A stretch of DNA of 64,000 bases, taken from contig NZ_JBKIWZ010000001.1 in NCBI RefSeq assembly GCF_050157905.1, forward strand, positions 558,001 through 622,000. The letters are read 5' to 3'. Positions within the stretch are counted from its first letter, which is position 1. Every line of letters starts with the position of its first letter. The stretch comes from Pantoea sp050157905. Lineage in GTDB: Bacteria; Pseudomonadota; Gammaproteobacteria; Enterobacterales; Enterobacteriaceae. Shown piece after piece: positions 43,901 to 50,840 of this stretch. Both the position numbers and the translations under genes were made by a program. The notes under the pieces are model-generated. The model had not been told where the DNA came from. It saw only the letters and a list, made by a program, of their open reading frames with translations, and did no database searches.

Positions 43901-44035
43901 CTGCATGGTATCAGCATGGGTCACCGGCAGCATCATCGGCAGATTCACGCTGCTCACCGGTCGCACCTCAGCCAGCGCCGGACCACACAGCATCAGCAGG
44001 ATCAGCAGCACGGTTCTCACTGCTGTGCTTTCCAC
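40961..44035 (-). CDS. BvgS/EvgS-like hybrid sensor kinase with two solute-binding domains
   Basis: 1024 residues. Signal segment at about 1-22; two periplasmic bacterial solute-binding (family 3, venus-flytrap) domains at about 47-265 and 290-500; one membrane helix at about 515-536; a short coiled linker; HisKA with phospho-acceptor His567 in SHELRTPMQA; ATPase domain with DSGSGIP (from Asp706) and GSGLGLFI (736-743); receiver domain from about 793 with Asp843 in FIDQMMP; Hpt domain with His966 in AHRMKGSW. Unlike EvgS and BvgS as I remember them, there is no room for a PAS domain before HisKA. It overlaps its response regulator gene by 19 bp and zitB by 23 bp. The ligand is unknown. Confidence 0.93.
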   Translation of the reverse strand: MESTAVRTVLLILLMLCGPALAEVRPVSSVNLPMMLPVTHADTMQGKILRVGLLEENHAPWTMRIGNDLYGINADYLSALRQLTGAQFTLSLYRDQQQLLQALNSGQLDFALGMWNAPLPDTLLSSDNWYSSPLRVYRNQQNQRAVMFNSHNATLAISDSTLAQLPPALAARHSWRHYSNDLQALYTLLNQQNDYLVADETSAGFLLSQLQQGQIYQIASHIDAGQLNLRAIARDPQLIGWINQSLRQLPAELMNTLQARWSSSLPRYQDTQTLMLSPTERAWIAAHPRITYTAEPDNYPWSYRDASGTARGYSVELLKAIAQSTGLQFEPVWISNPRQASTLMAQQQAMLQLMQPLNGEAMQSTSLPVWRALWGIYSIRPDTPAHWRDLRGRRIGVLQGDLAQRLLPADLLSRSFADRNSLYDALAKGEIDALVDNVLSARWRIASRGDARIHLAFAASDIAWPVALGVAPDQPVLRTLLDRALQQIPTDTQSRMRDSWSTPPQPGSVMAMRSLPMMVLAVAGAAIVLLLLLLARRYWQQRRERQQREQAEHANAMKSQFLATVSHELRTPMQAILGLLELEKQQRSSQNLTLLHSSAHALLTLLNDLQDHARIESNSFTLAPRPLALAQWLDRQQHFYHPLMRAEGPRLIVEALTPLPENVMIDADRLQQVVNNLVTNALKFTRHGTIRLTLAAEQQLILQVSDSGSGIPPDEQRKLFDPWYQAPSGKAVSVQGSGLGLFICREMVLRMGGDIRLVSEPGQGTQVTVTLPLEPAISPGPEDETTLPAFPELRVAIVDDHPANLLVMQQQLTRFAIQADIFEEGRALLRADAQRPYDLLFIDQMMPRPDGTLLLRLLRRRDRQRGWQAMRVLCSADAQLLTRPLEARERVLIKPVQLADLRALLMAFQRDPLAALDDNLWQLAQQNRTFLARLSRTLYSTLTQDLAAMHEAYARADWTTFAGAAHRMKGSWLLAGLDQGAQLSQQLMEQAGAHQDPSETWQSLILLTNRLLKKLESYGTHPHS

Positions 44036-44601
44036 AGGTCAGCCAGCTCTACCACCGAGCGGGCACCGGTCTTTTCCAGAATGTTCTTTTTATGCGTACT
44101 GACGGTTTTATTACTGATGTGTAGCTGGTCAGCGATCTGCAGGTTAGACAGGCCGCTGGCCAGCAGCGCCAGAATCTGCTGCTCTTTCTGTGTCAGCGGC
44201 AGTTCAGGCTCATCTTCTTCCCCCGGCGGAAAGGCCGTCTGCCCGCCCAGCACCGCCAGGATGGCGCTGAGCAGCTGTGCCATGCGCTGACTCTTTACCA
44301 CATAACCCGCGGCACCCAGCGCCTGGGCGCGCCGCACATAATGCCGTGTCTGCTGTGCGGAGTAGATCAGAACCGGGCAGTCGGGTCGATGGATCCTCAG
44401 GCGGCGCAGGATCTCCAGGCCATCGTCATCCGGCAGGCCAATATCCAGCACAATGATATTCAGTGGCAGCTGAAGCAGGGGACGGGCGGCTTTTTCACTG
44501 CTGGCAGAGAGGAGCTGGATCGGAACAGGTGACTGAATCAGCGCGGCTTCAAGTGCCACTTCGACCAGCGGGTGATCGTCAATCAAAAGCAAAACGGCCA
44601 T
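44017..44601 (-). CDS. LuxR/NarL-type response regulator (EvgA/BvgA-like)
   Basis: 194 residues. Receiver domain at about 1-118 with the acidic pair in LIDDHPLVEVALE, phosphoacceptor Asp53 in VLDIGLPDDDG and the Lys in GYVVKSQ; DNA-binding domain at about 135-194 with LTQKEQQILALLASGLSNLQIADQLHIS split over the scaffold helix and KTVSTHKKNILEKTGA as recognition helix. It overlaps the kinase gene by 19 bp and is certainly its partner. Target genes are unknown; zitB, downstream in the same overlapping unit, is a natural candidate. Confidence 0.95.
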   Translation of the reverse strand: MAVLLLIDDHPLVEVALEAALIQSPVPIQLLSASSEKAARPLLQLPLNIIVLDIGLPDDDGLEILRRLRIHRPDCPVLIYSAQQTRHYVRRAQALGAAGYVVKSQRMAQLLSAILAVLGGQTAFPPGEEDEPELPLTQKEQQILALLASGLSNLQIADQLHISNKTVSTHKKNILEKTGARSVVELADLWKAQQ

Positions 44602-44660
44602 GAAGGATTTCCTGTCTGTTTAACAGGATTAGCATAGCGGAAGAGTCGGACGGAAGGGAG

Positions 44661-44692
44661 AGAAACCAGGAGAGCGTGCGCTCTCCTGGTTA
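44661..44692 (-). terminator. Intrinsic terminator after ybgS
   Basis: Perfect 13-bp arms AACCAGGAGAGCG / CGCTCTCCTGGTT with a 2-base nominal loop; on the minus strand it is followed by TTTCTCTCCC. It lies 9 bp past the ybgS stop and isolates ybgS from the response regulator gene. Confidence 0.75.
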
Positions 44693-44700
44693 AAACAGCA

Positions 44701-45063
44701 TTACTGCGTGGTGCCGTCAGTTTTGGTATTGACGTCGCCGCCACCCACTTTGGTTTCAACCTTACGATTGATGTTCGGACACTTGCCATCTTTACACTGG
44801 CTGTTCTGGTCAATTTCATCGGCAGACATATTGCCTGCACTGGTGGTGCTGCCTGACGTGGCAGGATTCATGTCCTGGCCGGTGTTGTTGATTTTATTAT
44901 TGTCGACATTATTTGGCGGCAGATTCTCTTTGGCGCCTGGTGCAACGGCACCTGCGCTCGCTGCCTGATTCGCTGTGCCGTTATTACTGCCCTCAGCCAG
45001 AGCCGCGCCGCTGCCCAGTGTCATTGCTGCTGTCAAAAAGAGTAAGGCAAACTTTTTCATCAT
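44701..45063 (-). CDS. ybgS: YbgS, secreted small protein of unknown function
   Basis: 120 residues with a clear signal peptide (about 1-23, ending GAALA). The mature part is low-complexity, rich in Asn, Thr and Gly, with PNNVDNNKINN, a pair of cysteines in CKDGKCPNINRKVET and the end DVNTKTDGTTQ-like tail shared with E. coli YbgS. It is found in the periplasm or envelope; no function is known to me. It is divergent from aroG. Confidence 0.88.
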   Translation of the reverse strand: MMKKFALLFLTAAMTLGSGAALAEGSNNGTANQAASAGAVAPGAKENLPPNNVDNNKINNTGQDMNPATSGSTTSAGNMSADEIDQNSQCKDGKCPNINRKVETKVGGGDVNTKTDGTTQ

Positions 45064-45350
45064 TATACTCCCATCAATAATCGAAGAGGCGTTGAGCCCA
45101 GAGGGGCAATTTCGGGTAAGAAAATCCCTGACGAAATAATATCCGCCAGTTTGCTTAAACAGGATGATTAAATTGTGTAAGCGGGACGTTCCTCAGTGCA
45201 TACCTATAAAAAGTCTAGTCGGTAACCTGATTATTGCAAATATCACCCGCACCACTGAACCGCTGCGGGAATTTACACCCCTGGCGCTTCGGGCTACATT
45301 GGGCAGGTTGTGTCCGGCGGGCGCCGGGCCAGAAATAATATGGAATCAGT

Positions 45351-46403
45351 ATGAATTACCAGAACGATGACTTACGCATTAAAGAGATTAAAGAGCTCTT
45401 ACCTCCCGTTGCGCTGCTCGAAAAATTCCCGGCGACCGATCGTGCTGCACAGACCGTTTCACAGGCTCGTCAGGCGATTCATCAGATCCTGCAGGGCCGG
45501 GACGATCGCCTGCTGGTGGTGATTGGACCCTGCTCCATTCATGATCCTGACGCGGCGAAAGAGTATGCCGGTCGCCTGCTGGCGCTGCGCGATGAGCTGA
45601 AGGGCGAACTCGAAGTGGTGATGCGCGTCTATTTCGAAAAGCCACGCACTACCGTGGGCTGGAAGGGGCTGATCAACGATCCCTATATGGACAACAGCTA
45701 TCAGCTCAACGACGGCCTGCGCCTGGCGCGTAAACTGCTGCTGGATATCAACGACAGCGGCTTACCGGCAGCAGGCGAGTTTCTGGATATGATCACCCCG
45801 CAGTATGTGGCTGACCTGATGAGCTGGGGCGCGATTGGCGCGCGGACGACTGAATCTCAGGTTCACCGCGAGCTGGCTTCGGGGCTCTCCTGCCCGGTCG
45901 GTTTCAAAAACGGCACTGACGGCACAATCAAGGTGGCGATCGATGCCATCAATGCTGCCGGTTCGCCGCACTGTTTCCTGTCAGTCACCAAATATGGTCA
46001 CTCTGCGATTGTCGAAACCAGCGGCAACGGCGACTGCCATATCATCCTGCGCGGCGGCAAAGAGCCGAACTACAGCGCGAAGCACGTGGCGGAAGTAAAA
46101 GAGGGGCTGGCGAAAGCGGGTCTGCCTCAGCAGGTAATGATCGACTTCAGCCACGCCAACAGCAGCAAGCAGTTCCAGCGTCAGATGGATGTCGCAAATG
46201 ACGTCGCGCAGCAGCTGAGCGGCGGAGAGCAGGCGATTGTTGGTGTGATGATCGAGAGCCACCTGGTGGAAGGCAACCAGAGCCTGGAGAGCGGTGAGCC
46301 GCTGGTCTATGGCAAAAGCGTCACTGACGCCTGCATCGGCTGGGAAGACACGGACAAAGTCCTGCGTCAGCTGGCGGCAGCGGTAAAACAGCGTCGCGGC
46401 TAA
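45351..46403 (+). CDS. aroG: 3-deoxy-7-phosphoheptulonate synthase, Phe-sensitive type
   Basis: 350 residues, E. coli AroG length. It condenses phosphoenolpyruvate with erythrose-4-phosphate, the first step to aromatic compounds. Start MNYQNDDLRIKEIKELLPP; IGPCSIHDPDAAKEYA, a VGWKGLINDPYMDNSY block, GARTTESQVHRELASGLSCP and MIDFSHANSSK are conserved. The Phe-sensitive assignment rests on resemblance to AroG and on the location. The 287-bp upstream gap shared with ybgS has one TTTACA half-site near 45274 but no complete TyrR box that I can see. Confidence 0.93.
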   Translation: MNYQNDDLRIKEIKELLPPVALLEKFPATDRAAQTVSQARQAIHQILQGRDDRLLVVIGPCSIHDPDAAKEYAGRLLALRDELKGELEVVMRVYFEKPRTTVGWKGLINDPYMDNSYQLNDGLRLARKLLLDINDSGLPAAGEFLDMITPQYVADLMSWGAIGARTTESQVHRELASGLSCPVGFKNGTDGTIKVAIDAINAAGSPHCFLSVTKYGHSAIVETSGNGDCHIILRGGKEPNYSAKHVAEVKEGLAKAGLPQQVMIDFSHANSSKQFQRQMDVANDVAQQLSGGEQAIVGVMIESHLVEGNQSLESGEPLVYGKSVTDACIGWEDTDKVLRQLAAAVKQRRG

Positions 46404-46441
46404 GCCATTGCCGTTCAGGCAGCTGAATGCTGCCCAATAAA

Positions 46442-46467
46442 AAAGGCCAGACGGCAGTCTGGCCTTT
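46442..46467. terminator. Bidirectional terminator between aroG and gpmA
   Basis: AAAGGCCAGAC, loop GGCA, GTCTGGCCTTT: 11-bp perfect arms with A and T runs on the two sides, serving the convergent aroG and gpmA. Confidence 0.9.
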
Positions 46468-46485
46468 ATGCCTTTCAGCGCGGGA

Positions 46486-47238
46486 TTACTTCGCTTTACC
46501 CTGATTCGCAACGGCTGCGGCTTTCGCGGCAATCTCGTCCTGGTCGCCCAGGTAGTAGCGTTTTAGTGGTTTGAAGTTTTCGTCGAACTCATAGACCAGC
46601 GGCACGCCGGTTGGAATGTTCAGTTCGAGGATCTCATCTTCGCTCAGGTTATCCAGATATTTTACCAGCGCGCGCAGGGAGTTACCGTGTGCGGCGATGA
46701 TCACTTTCTCACCGCTTTTGATGCGCGGCAGAATAGTGTCGTTCCAGTAAGGGATAACGCGGTCAATGGTCAGCGCCAGGCTTTCGGTCGTCGGCAGCTG
46801 TTCCGGCGTCAGTTTCGCGTAACGCGGGTCATGGCCAGGAAAACGCTCATCGGCACGGTCCAGCTCTGGCGGGGTCACCGCAAAGCCGCGGCGCCACTGC
46901 TTAACCTGCTCATCGCCATATTTCGCAGCAGTTTCCGCTTTGTCCAGACCCTGCAGCGCACCGTAGTGACGCTCGTTCAGACGCCAGGTTTTCTCAACCG
47001 GCAGCCAGGCCTGATCCAGCTCATCCAGCACATTCCACAGCGTATGAATCGCACGCTTCAGTACCGAGGTGTAAGCGAAATCAAAGACAAAGCCCTCTTT
47101 CTTCAGCAGCTGGCCCGCTGATTTGGCTTCGCCACGACCTTTCTCAGAAAGGTCAACATCATACCAACCGGTAAAGCGGTTTTCGTTGTTCCACTGGCTT
47201 TCGCCGTGTCGCACCAGAACCAGCTTAGTTACAGCCAT
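46486..47238 (-). CDS. gpmA: 2,3-bisphosphoglycerate-dependent phosphoglycerate mutase
   Basis: 250 residues. The phosphohistidine His11 is in LVLVRHGESQWN; WRLNERHYGALQGLDKAETAAKYG and IIAAHGNSLRALVKYLD complete the active site. It interconverts 3- and 2-phosphoglycerate in glycolysis. A TAAGGAGTTAAGC segment upstream gives a strong ribosome site. galM follows in transcription order upstream, with a 151-bp gap and no terminator that I recognise. Confidence 0.97.
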   Translation of the reverse strand: MAVTKLVLVRHGESQWNNENRFTGWYDVDLSEKGRGEAKSAGQLLKKEGFVFDFAYTSVLKRAIHTLWNVLDELDQAWLPVEKTWRLNERHYGALQGLDKAETAAKYGDEQVKQWRRGFAVTPPELDRADERFPGHDPRYAKLTPEQLPTTESLALTIDRVIPYWNDTILPRIKSGEKVIIAAHGNSLRALVKYLDNLSEDEILELNIPTGVPLVYEFDENFKPLKRYYLGDQDEIAAKAAAVANQGKAK

Positions 47239-47389
47239 AGCTTAACTCCTTAATACTGTGATGTTTCTGTGAGATTGGAAACCTGAAGCTGCCCGCCATA
47301 AACACGAGCGGATTGCGCCATACCATAACGGAAAAGCGGGCAGCGCGTAAGCCTGTGTGTGACGCACTGCGCGTTTTTCAGCCGGCCGC

Positions 47390-48424
47390 TCAGTGTGGCG
47401 TGAAGCGATAACGCGTCACGGATTCCCAGCGGTCTCCCGGCTGCAGCCAGCAATCGGGCTGCGGCCATTCAGCGTGGTTGGGCGAATCCGGTAAAAATTC
47501 ACTCTCCAGCGCGATGCCCTGAAAGGCAGTATAGCTTCCCTGTTCGCGGGCACGGGTTCCGGCCAGATAGTTACCGGAGTAGAACTGCAATGCCGGTGCC
47601 GAGGTGGTCACGCTGAGCTGCAATCTGCCATCTTCCGACCAGAGTTCCGCCGCGGGCTGAGTAGCGTCGCCTGCGCTGTTAAGCAGGAAGGCGTGATCGT
47701 AGCCCCTGACGGCCCGCTGATCCTCGTCCGCCAGGAAATCCTGTGCGACAACTTTGGCGTGACGGAAATCGAAACTGGTATCGGCAACGGCTTTCAGCGG
47801 CGCATTCGGAATGCCTTCGCTGTCGACTGGCAGATAGTGGTCGGCGTGCAGTTGTAAGCGATGCTGTCGGGCGTCGCCATGATGCGCATCAAGGTTGAAG
47901 TAGGCATGGTTGGTCAGGTTGACCGGGCAGGGCTGATCGCAGCGCGCTTCATAGTGGATATTCAGGCAGTTCTGATCATCCAGCTGGTAACGCAAATCGG
48001 CAATCAGATTGCCCGGATAGCCCTGATCGCCATCCGGTGAATCGAGGCGATAGTGCACCTCGCTGTCGCTCTGGCTGACGATCTGCCAGCGGCGCTTATC
48101 AAAGCCTTCCGGTCCGCCATGCAGCTGATGTATCCCCTGATTCGGCACCAGCTGGCGATTCAGTTTATTCAGCGTTGCTCCGGCAATACGGTTTGCGTAA
48201 CGGCCCACCGTCGCGCCCAGATAGGCATCCTGATGCAGATAGTCAGAGGGCGTGGCGCAGCCGAGCAGCGCCTCACGCACCGTGCCATCCTGCATCGGCA
48301 CGCGGGCGGAGAGCCAGGTCGCGCCCCAGTCCATAAAGGTCACCAGCATGCCGCTGGCATTGCGCAATACGGTGATACGCCACGGCTGTCCGTCGGGCGC
48401 GTGGGAGTTGACGTCATTCAGCAT
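47390..48424 (-). CDS. galM: Galactose-1-epimerase (mutarotase)
   Basis: 344 residues. It converts beta- to alpha-D-galactose before GalK. GRYANRIAGATL, the catalytic His in LTNHAYFNLD, and the late ALQFYSGNYLAG and GIALESEFLPDSPN segments with the catalytic Glu are present. The start overlaps the galK stop by 7 bp, giving the order galT-galK-galM. Confidence 0.96.
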   Translation of the reverse strand: MLNDVNSHAPDGQPWRITVLRNASGMLVTFMDWGATWLSARVPMQDGTVREALLGCATPSDYLHQDAYLGATVGRYANRIAGATLNKLNRQLVPNQGIHQLHGGPEGFDKRRWQIVSQSDSEVHYRLDSPDGDQGYPGNLIADLRYQLDDQNCLNIHYEARCDQPCPVNLTNHAYFNLDAHHGDARQHRLQLHADHYLPVDSEGIPNAPLKAVADTSFDFRHAKVVAQDFLADEDQRAVRGYDHAFLLNSAGDATQPAAELWSEDGRLQLSVTTSAPALQFYSGNYLAGTRAREQGSYTAFQGIALESEFLPDSPNHAEWPQPDCWLQPGDRWESVTRYRFTPH

Positions 48425-49566
48425 AGGCCGGCCCCTTCAGAGGCTTTGCAGACGTAGAAGGTCTCTTTGATGCCGGTCGCGGCTTCATACTGCTCTGCCA
48501 CGGCCGCTTTCACCTGTTCAACGCGATCCTGTGGCATCAGCGCGACGATACAGCCGCCGAAGCCGCCGCCGGTCATGCGCACACCGCCATGCTCGCCGAT
48601 CTGCGCCTTGACGATCGCTACCAGCGTATCAATTGGCGACACGGTGATCTCAAAATCGTCACGCATTGAGGCGTGCGATTCAGCCATCAGCTCGCCCATG
48701 CGCGTCAGATCGCCCCGGGTCAGCGCATCGGCTGCTTCCAGGGTGCGGGCGTTTTCGGTCAGAACGTGACGCACTCGTTTTGCTACCTGGGGATCGAGCT
48801 GCGATTCTGCCGCTTCGAACTCTGCCAGCTCCACGTCACGCAGCGCCTTTTTATTAAAGAAACGCGCGCCCGCTTCACACTGCTCACGGCGGGTGTTGTA
48901 TTCGCTGCCGACCAGGGTACGACGGAAGTTAGAGTTGATAATCACCACGGCGACATCGTCGGGCATTGAGACCGGACGGGTGCCCAGCGTACGGCAGTCC
49001 AGCAGCATTGCATGATCTTTCTGGCCCAGCGCCGAGATCAGCTGGTCCATGATGCCGCAGTTGCAGCCCACGAACTGGTTCTCCGCTTCCTGGCCGTTGA
49101 CCGCGATGGCCGCGCCATCCAGCGGCAGATTGTAGAGCTGCTGCACCACGGTGCCGACCGCCACTTCCAGCGAGGCGGAGGAGCTGAGGCCCGCACCCTG
49201 CGGCACATTGCCGCTGATCACCATATCAATGCCGCCAAAGTCGGCATGACGCTGCTGCAGATGCTTCACCACGCCGCGCACATAGTTGGCCCACATCGGC
49301 GCCTGCACGCTGACGATGGCCTCATCCAGCGAAAACGTGTCCTGCGCATTCTCATAGTCTGCGGCGACAACGCGGATCTGACGGTCGTCACGACGGGCGC
49401 AGGCAATTACGGTCTGATAGTCAATGGCACACGGCAGCACAAAGCCATCGTTGTAGTCGGTATGCTCGCCAATCAGGTTAACGCGTCCCGGCGCCTGAAC
49501 GGTATGTGTGGCGGCGTAACCAAAGGTGTCAGAGAAAAGCTGCTGCGTGATGGTTTTTAAGCTCAT
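48418..49566 (-). CDS. galK: Galactokinase
   Basis: 382 residues, GHMP kinase family. GRVNLIGEHTDYNDGFVLP is the galactokinase signature; GNVPQGAGLSSSASLEVA is the ATP-binding loop; RMTGGGFGGCIVALMP is motif III. It phosphorylates alpha-D-galactose. Its start overlaps the galT stop by 4 bp. Confidence 0.98.
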   Translation of the reverse strand: MSLKTITQQLFSDTFGYAATHTVQAPGRVNLIGEHTDYNDGFVLPCAIDYQTVIACARRDDRQIRVVAADYENAQDTFSLDEAIVSVQAPMWANYVRGVVKHLQQRHADFGGIDMVISGNVPQGAGLSSSASLEVAVGTVVQQLYNLPLDGAAIAVNGQEAENQFVGCNCGIMDQLISALGQKDHAMLLDCRTLGTRPVSMPDDVAVVIINSNFRRTLVGSEYNTRREQCEAGARFFNKKALRDVELAEFEAAESQLDPQVAKRVRHVLTENARTLEAADALTRGDLTRMGELMAESHASMRDDFEITVSPIDTLVAIVKAQIGEHGGVRMTGGGFGGCIVALMPQDRVEQVKAAVAEQYEAATGIKETFYVCKASEGAGLC

Positions 49567-50609
49567 TGTTGTGCCTCACGGAAGTGAACGTCGCTGACAG
49601 AACGCAGACGTTCCGCCGCCTGTTCCGCCGTTAAATCGCGTTGGGTTTCGGCCAGCATCTCATAGCCGACCATAAATTTGCGTACCGTTGCTGAGCGCAG
49701 CAGCGGCGGATAGAAATGCGCATGCAGCTGCCAGTGATCGTTGGCTTCGCCATTGAACGGCGCACCGTGCCAGCCCATGGAGTAGGGGAAGGAGCACTGG
49801 AACAGGTTGTCATAGCGGCTGGTCAGCTTTTTGATCGCTAAAGCCAGGTCAGTGCGCTGCGCCTCATTGAGGTCGGTCAGACGTCTGACGTGCGCTTTGG
49901 GCAGCAGCAGGGTTTCGAACGGCCAGGCGGCCCACCATGGCACCACGGCCAGCCAGTGGTCCGTTTCCACCACGGTGCGGCTGCCATCCTGCTGCTCACG
50001 CGCGAGGTAATCGACCAGCATCGGTGAGCCTTTTTTAGCGAAGTAGTCGCGCTGGTGGTCATCTTCGCGCTGCGCTTCGTTCGGCAGGAAACTGTTGGCC
50101 CAGACCTGACCGTGCGGATGCGGGTTAGAGCAGCCCATCGCCGCGCCTTTATTTTCGAAAACCTGCACCCACGGATAGTGCTGCCCCAGGTCGGCGGTCT
50201 GTGCCTGCCAGGTGCGCACCACCTCTTCCAGCGCGCTCAGCGACATCTCCGGCAGCGTTTTGCTGTGATCGGGCGAGAAGCAGATAACCCGGCTGGTGCC
50301 GCGGGCGCTTTCACAACGCATCAGCAGATCGTCGCTGTCCGGCGCGTCGGGCGTATTGGTCATCAGCGCCGCAAAATCATTGGTGAAAACGTAGGTGCCA
50401 GGATAATCCGGGTTTTTGTCGCCGGTGATACGGGTGTTGCCGGCACACAGGAAGCAGTCGGGATCGTGGCTCGGTAATGTATTCACCGCCGGGGTTTCCT
50501 GCGCGCCTTGCCACGGACGTTTGGCCCGATGCGGTGAAACTAAAATCCATTGATCAATCAGTGGATTGTAACGGCGATGCGGATGATCGACCGGGTTGAA
50601 TTTGTCCAT
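49563..50609 (-). CDS. galT: Galactose-1-phosphate uridylyltransferase
   Basis: 348 residues, HIT-like family. The nucleotidylated His is in GCSNPHPHGQVWA; zinc ligands are consistent with CFLCAGNTR and the nearby His. It exchanges galactose-1-phosphate and UDP-glucose. In E. coli galE precedes galT; here galT is the first gene and galE is absent from the locus. AGGATCTCAC lies before the ATG. Confidence 0.97.
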   Translation of the reverse strand: MDKFNPVDHPHRRYNPLIDQWILVSPHRAKRPWQGAQETPAVNTLPSHDPDCFLCAGNTRITGDKNPDYPGTYVFTNDFAALMTNTPDAPDSDDLLMRCESARGTSRVICFSPDHSKTLPEMSLSALEEVVRTWQAQTADLGQHYPWVQVFENKGAAMGCSNPHPHGQVWANSFLPNEAQREDDHQRDYFAKKGSPMLVDYLAREQQDGSRTVVETDHWLAVVPWWAAWPFETLLLPKAHVRRLTDLNEAQRTDLALAIKKLTSRYDNLFQCSFPYSMGWHGAPFNGEANDHWQLHAHFYPPLLRSATVRKFMVGYEMLAETQRDLTAEQAAERLRSVSDVHFREAQQ

Positions 50610-50658
50610 GTGAGATCCTGGTAAGCGTCAAAAGCCAAAAAGGCATTCATAAAAAAAT

Positions 50659-50664
50659 AACATA
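50659..50664 (-). promoter_or_regulatory. Probable extended -10 of the gal promoter
   Basis: On the minus strand TGATATGTT gives TG, one base, then TATGTT (50659-50664), an extended -10. It lies 50 bp upstream of galT and about 40 bp below the nearer GalR-type operator, the layout of the E. coli gal promoters. Confidence 0.55.
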
Positions 50665-50699
50665 TCAGCATGCCCGAAAGCGTGATCAAGTCTGGATAA

Positions 50700-50715
50700 A
50701 TGGTATCGTTTACAC
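50700..50715. promoter_or_regulatory. GalR/GalS operator, proximal (external-type)
   Basis: On the minus strand GTGTAAACGATACCAT, 14 of 16 identical to the E. coli external gal operator as recalled. Confidence 0.8.
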
Positions 50716-50777
50716 AAGCTGACTATTCTTATTTTGTGGCATTGTGTGTGGTAAAAGCAGAGTAAAAGAGAGCCCGG

Positions 50778-50793
50778 ATGGTAACGCTTACAT
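50778..50793. promoter_or_regulatory. GalR/GalS operator, distal (internal-type)
   Basis: ATGGTAACGCTTACAT, 14 of 16 identical to the E. coli internal gal operator as recalled. Its centre is 78 bp from the proximal operator, and it lies upstream of it rather than inside a coding region. Confidence 0.75.
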
Positions 50794-50840
50794 TCGGGCG
50801 CAGCAGAACGCCGCTGCCGCGGCGCTGATCAGGTAGGACG

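Noticed and set aside
43175..44290. 371-codon plus-strand frame opposite the hybrid kinase and response regulator
   Set aside because: The minus-strand genes carry all phosphorelay motifs in order; the opposite frame has none.
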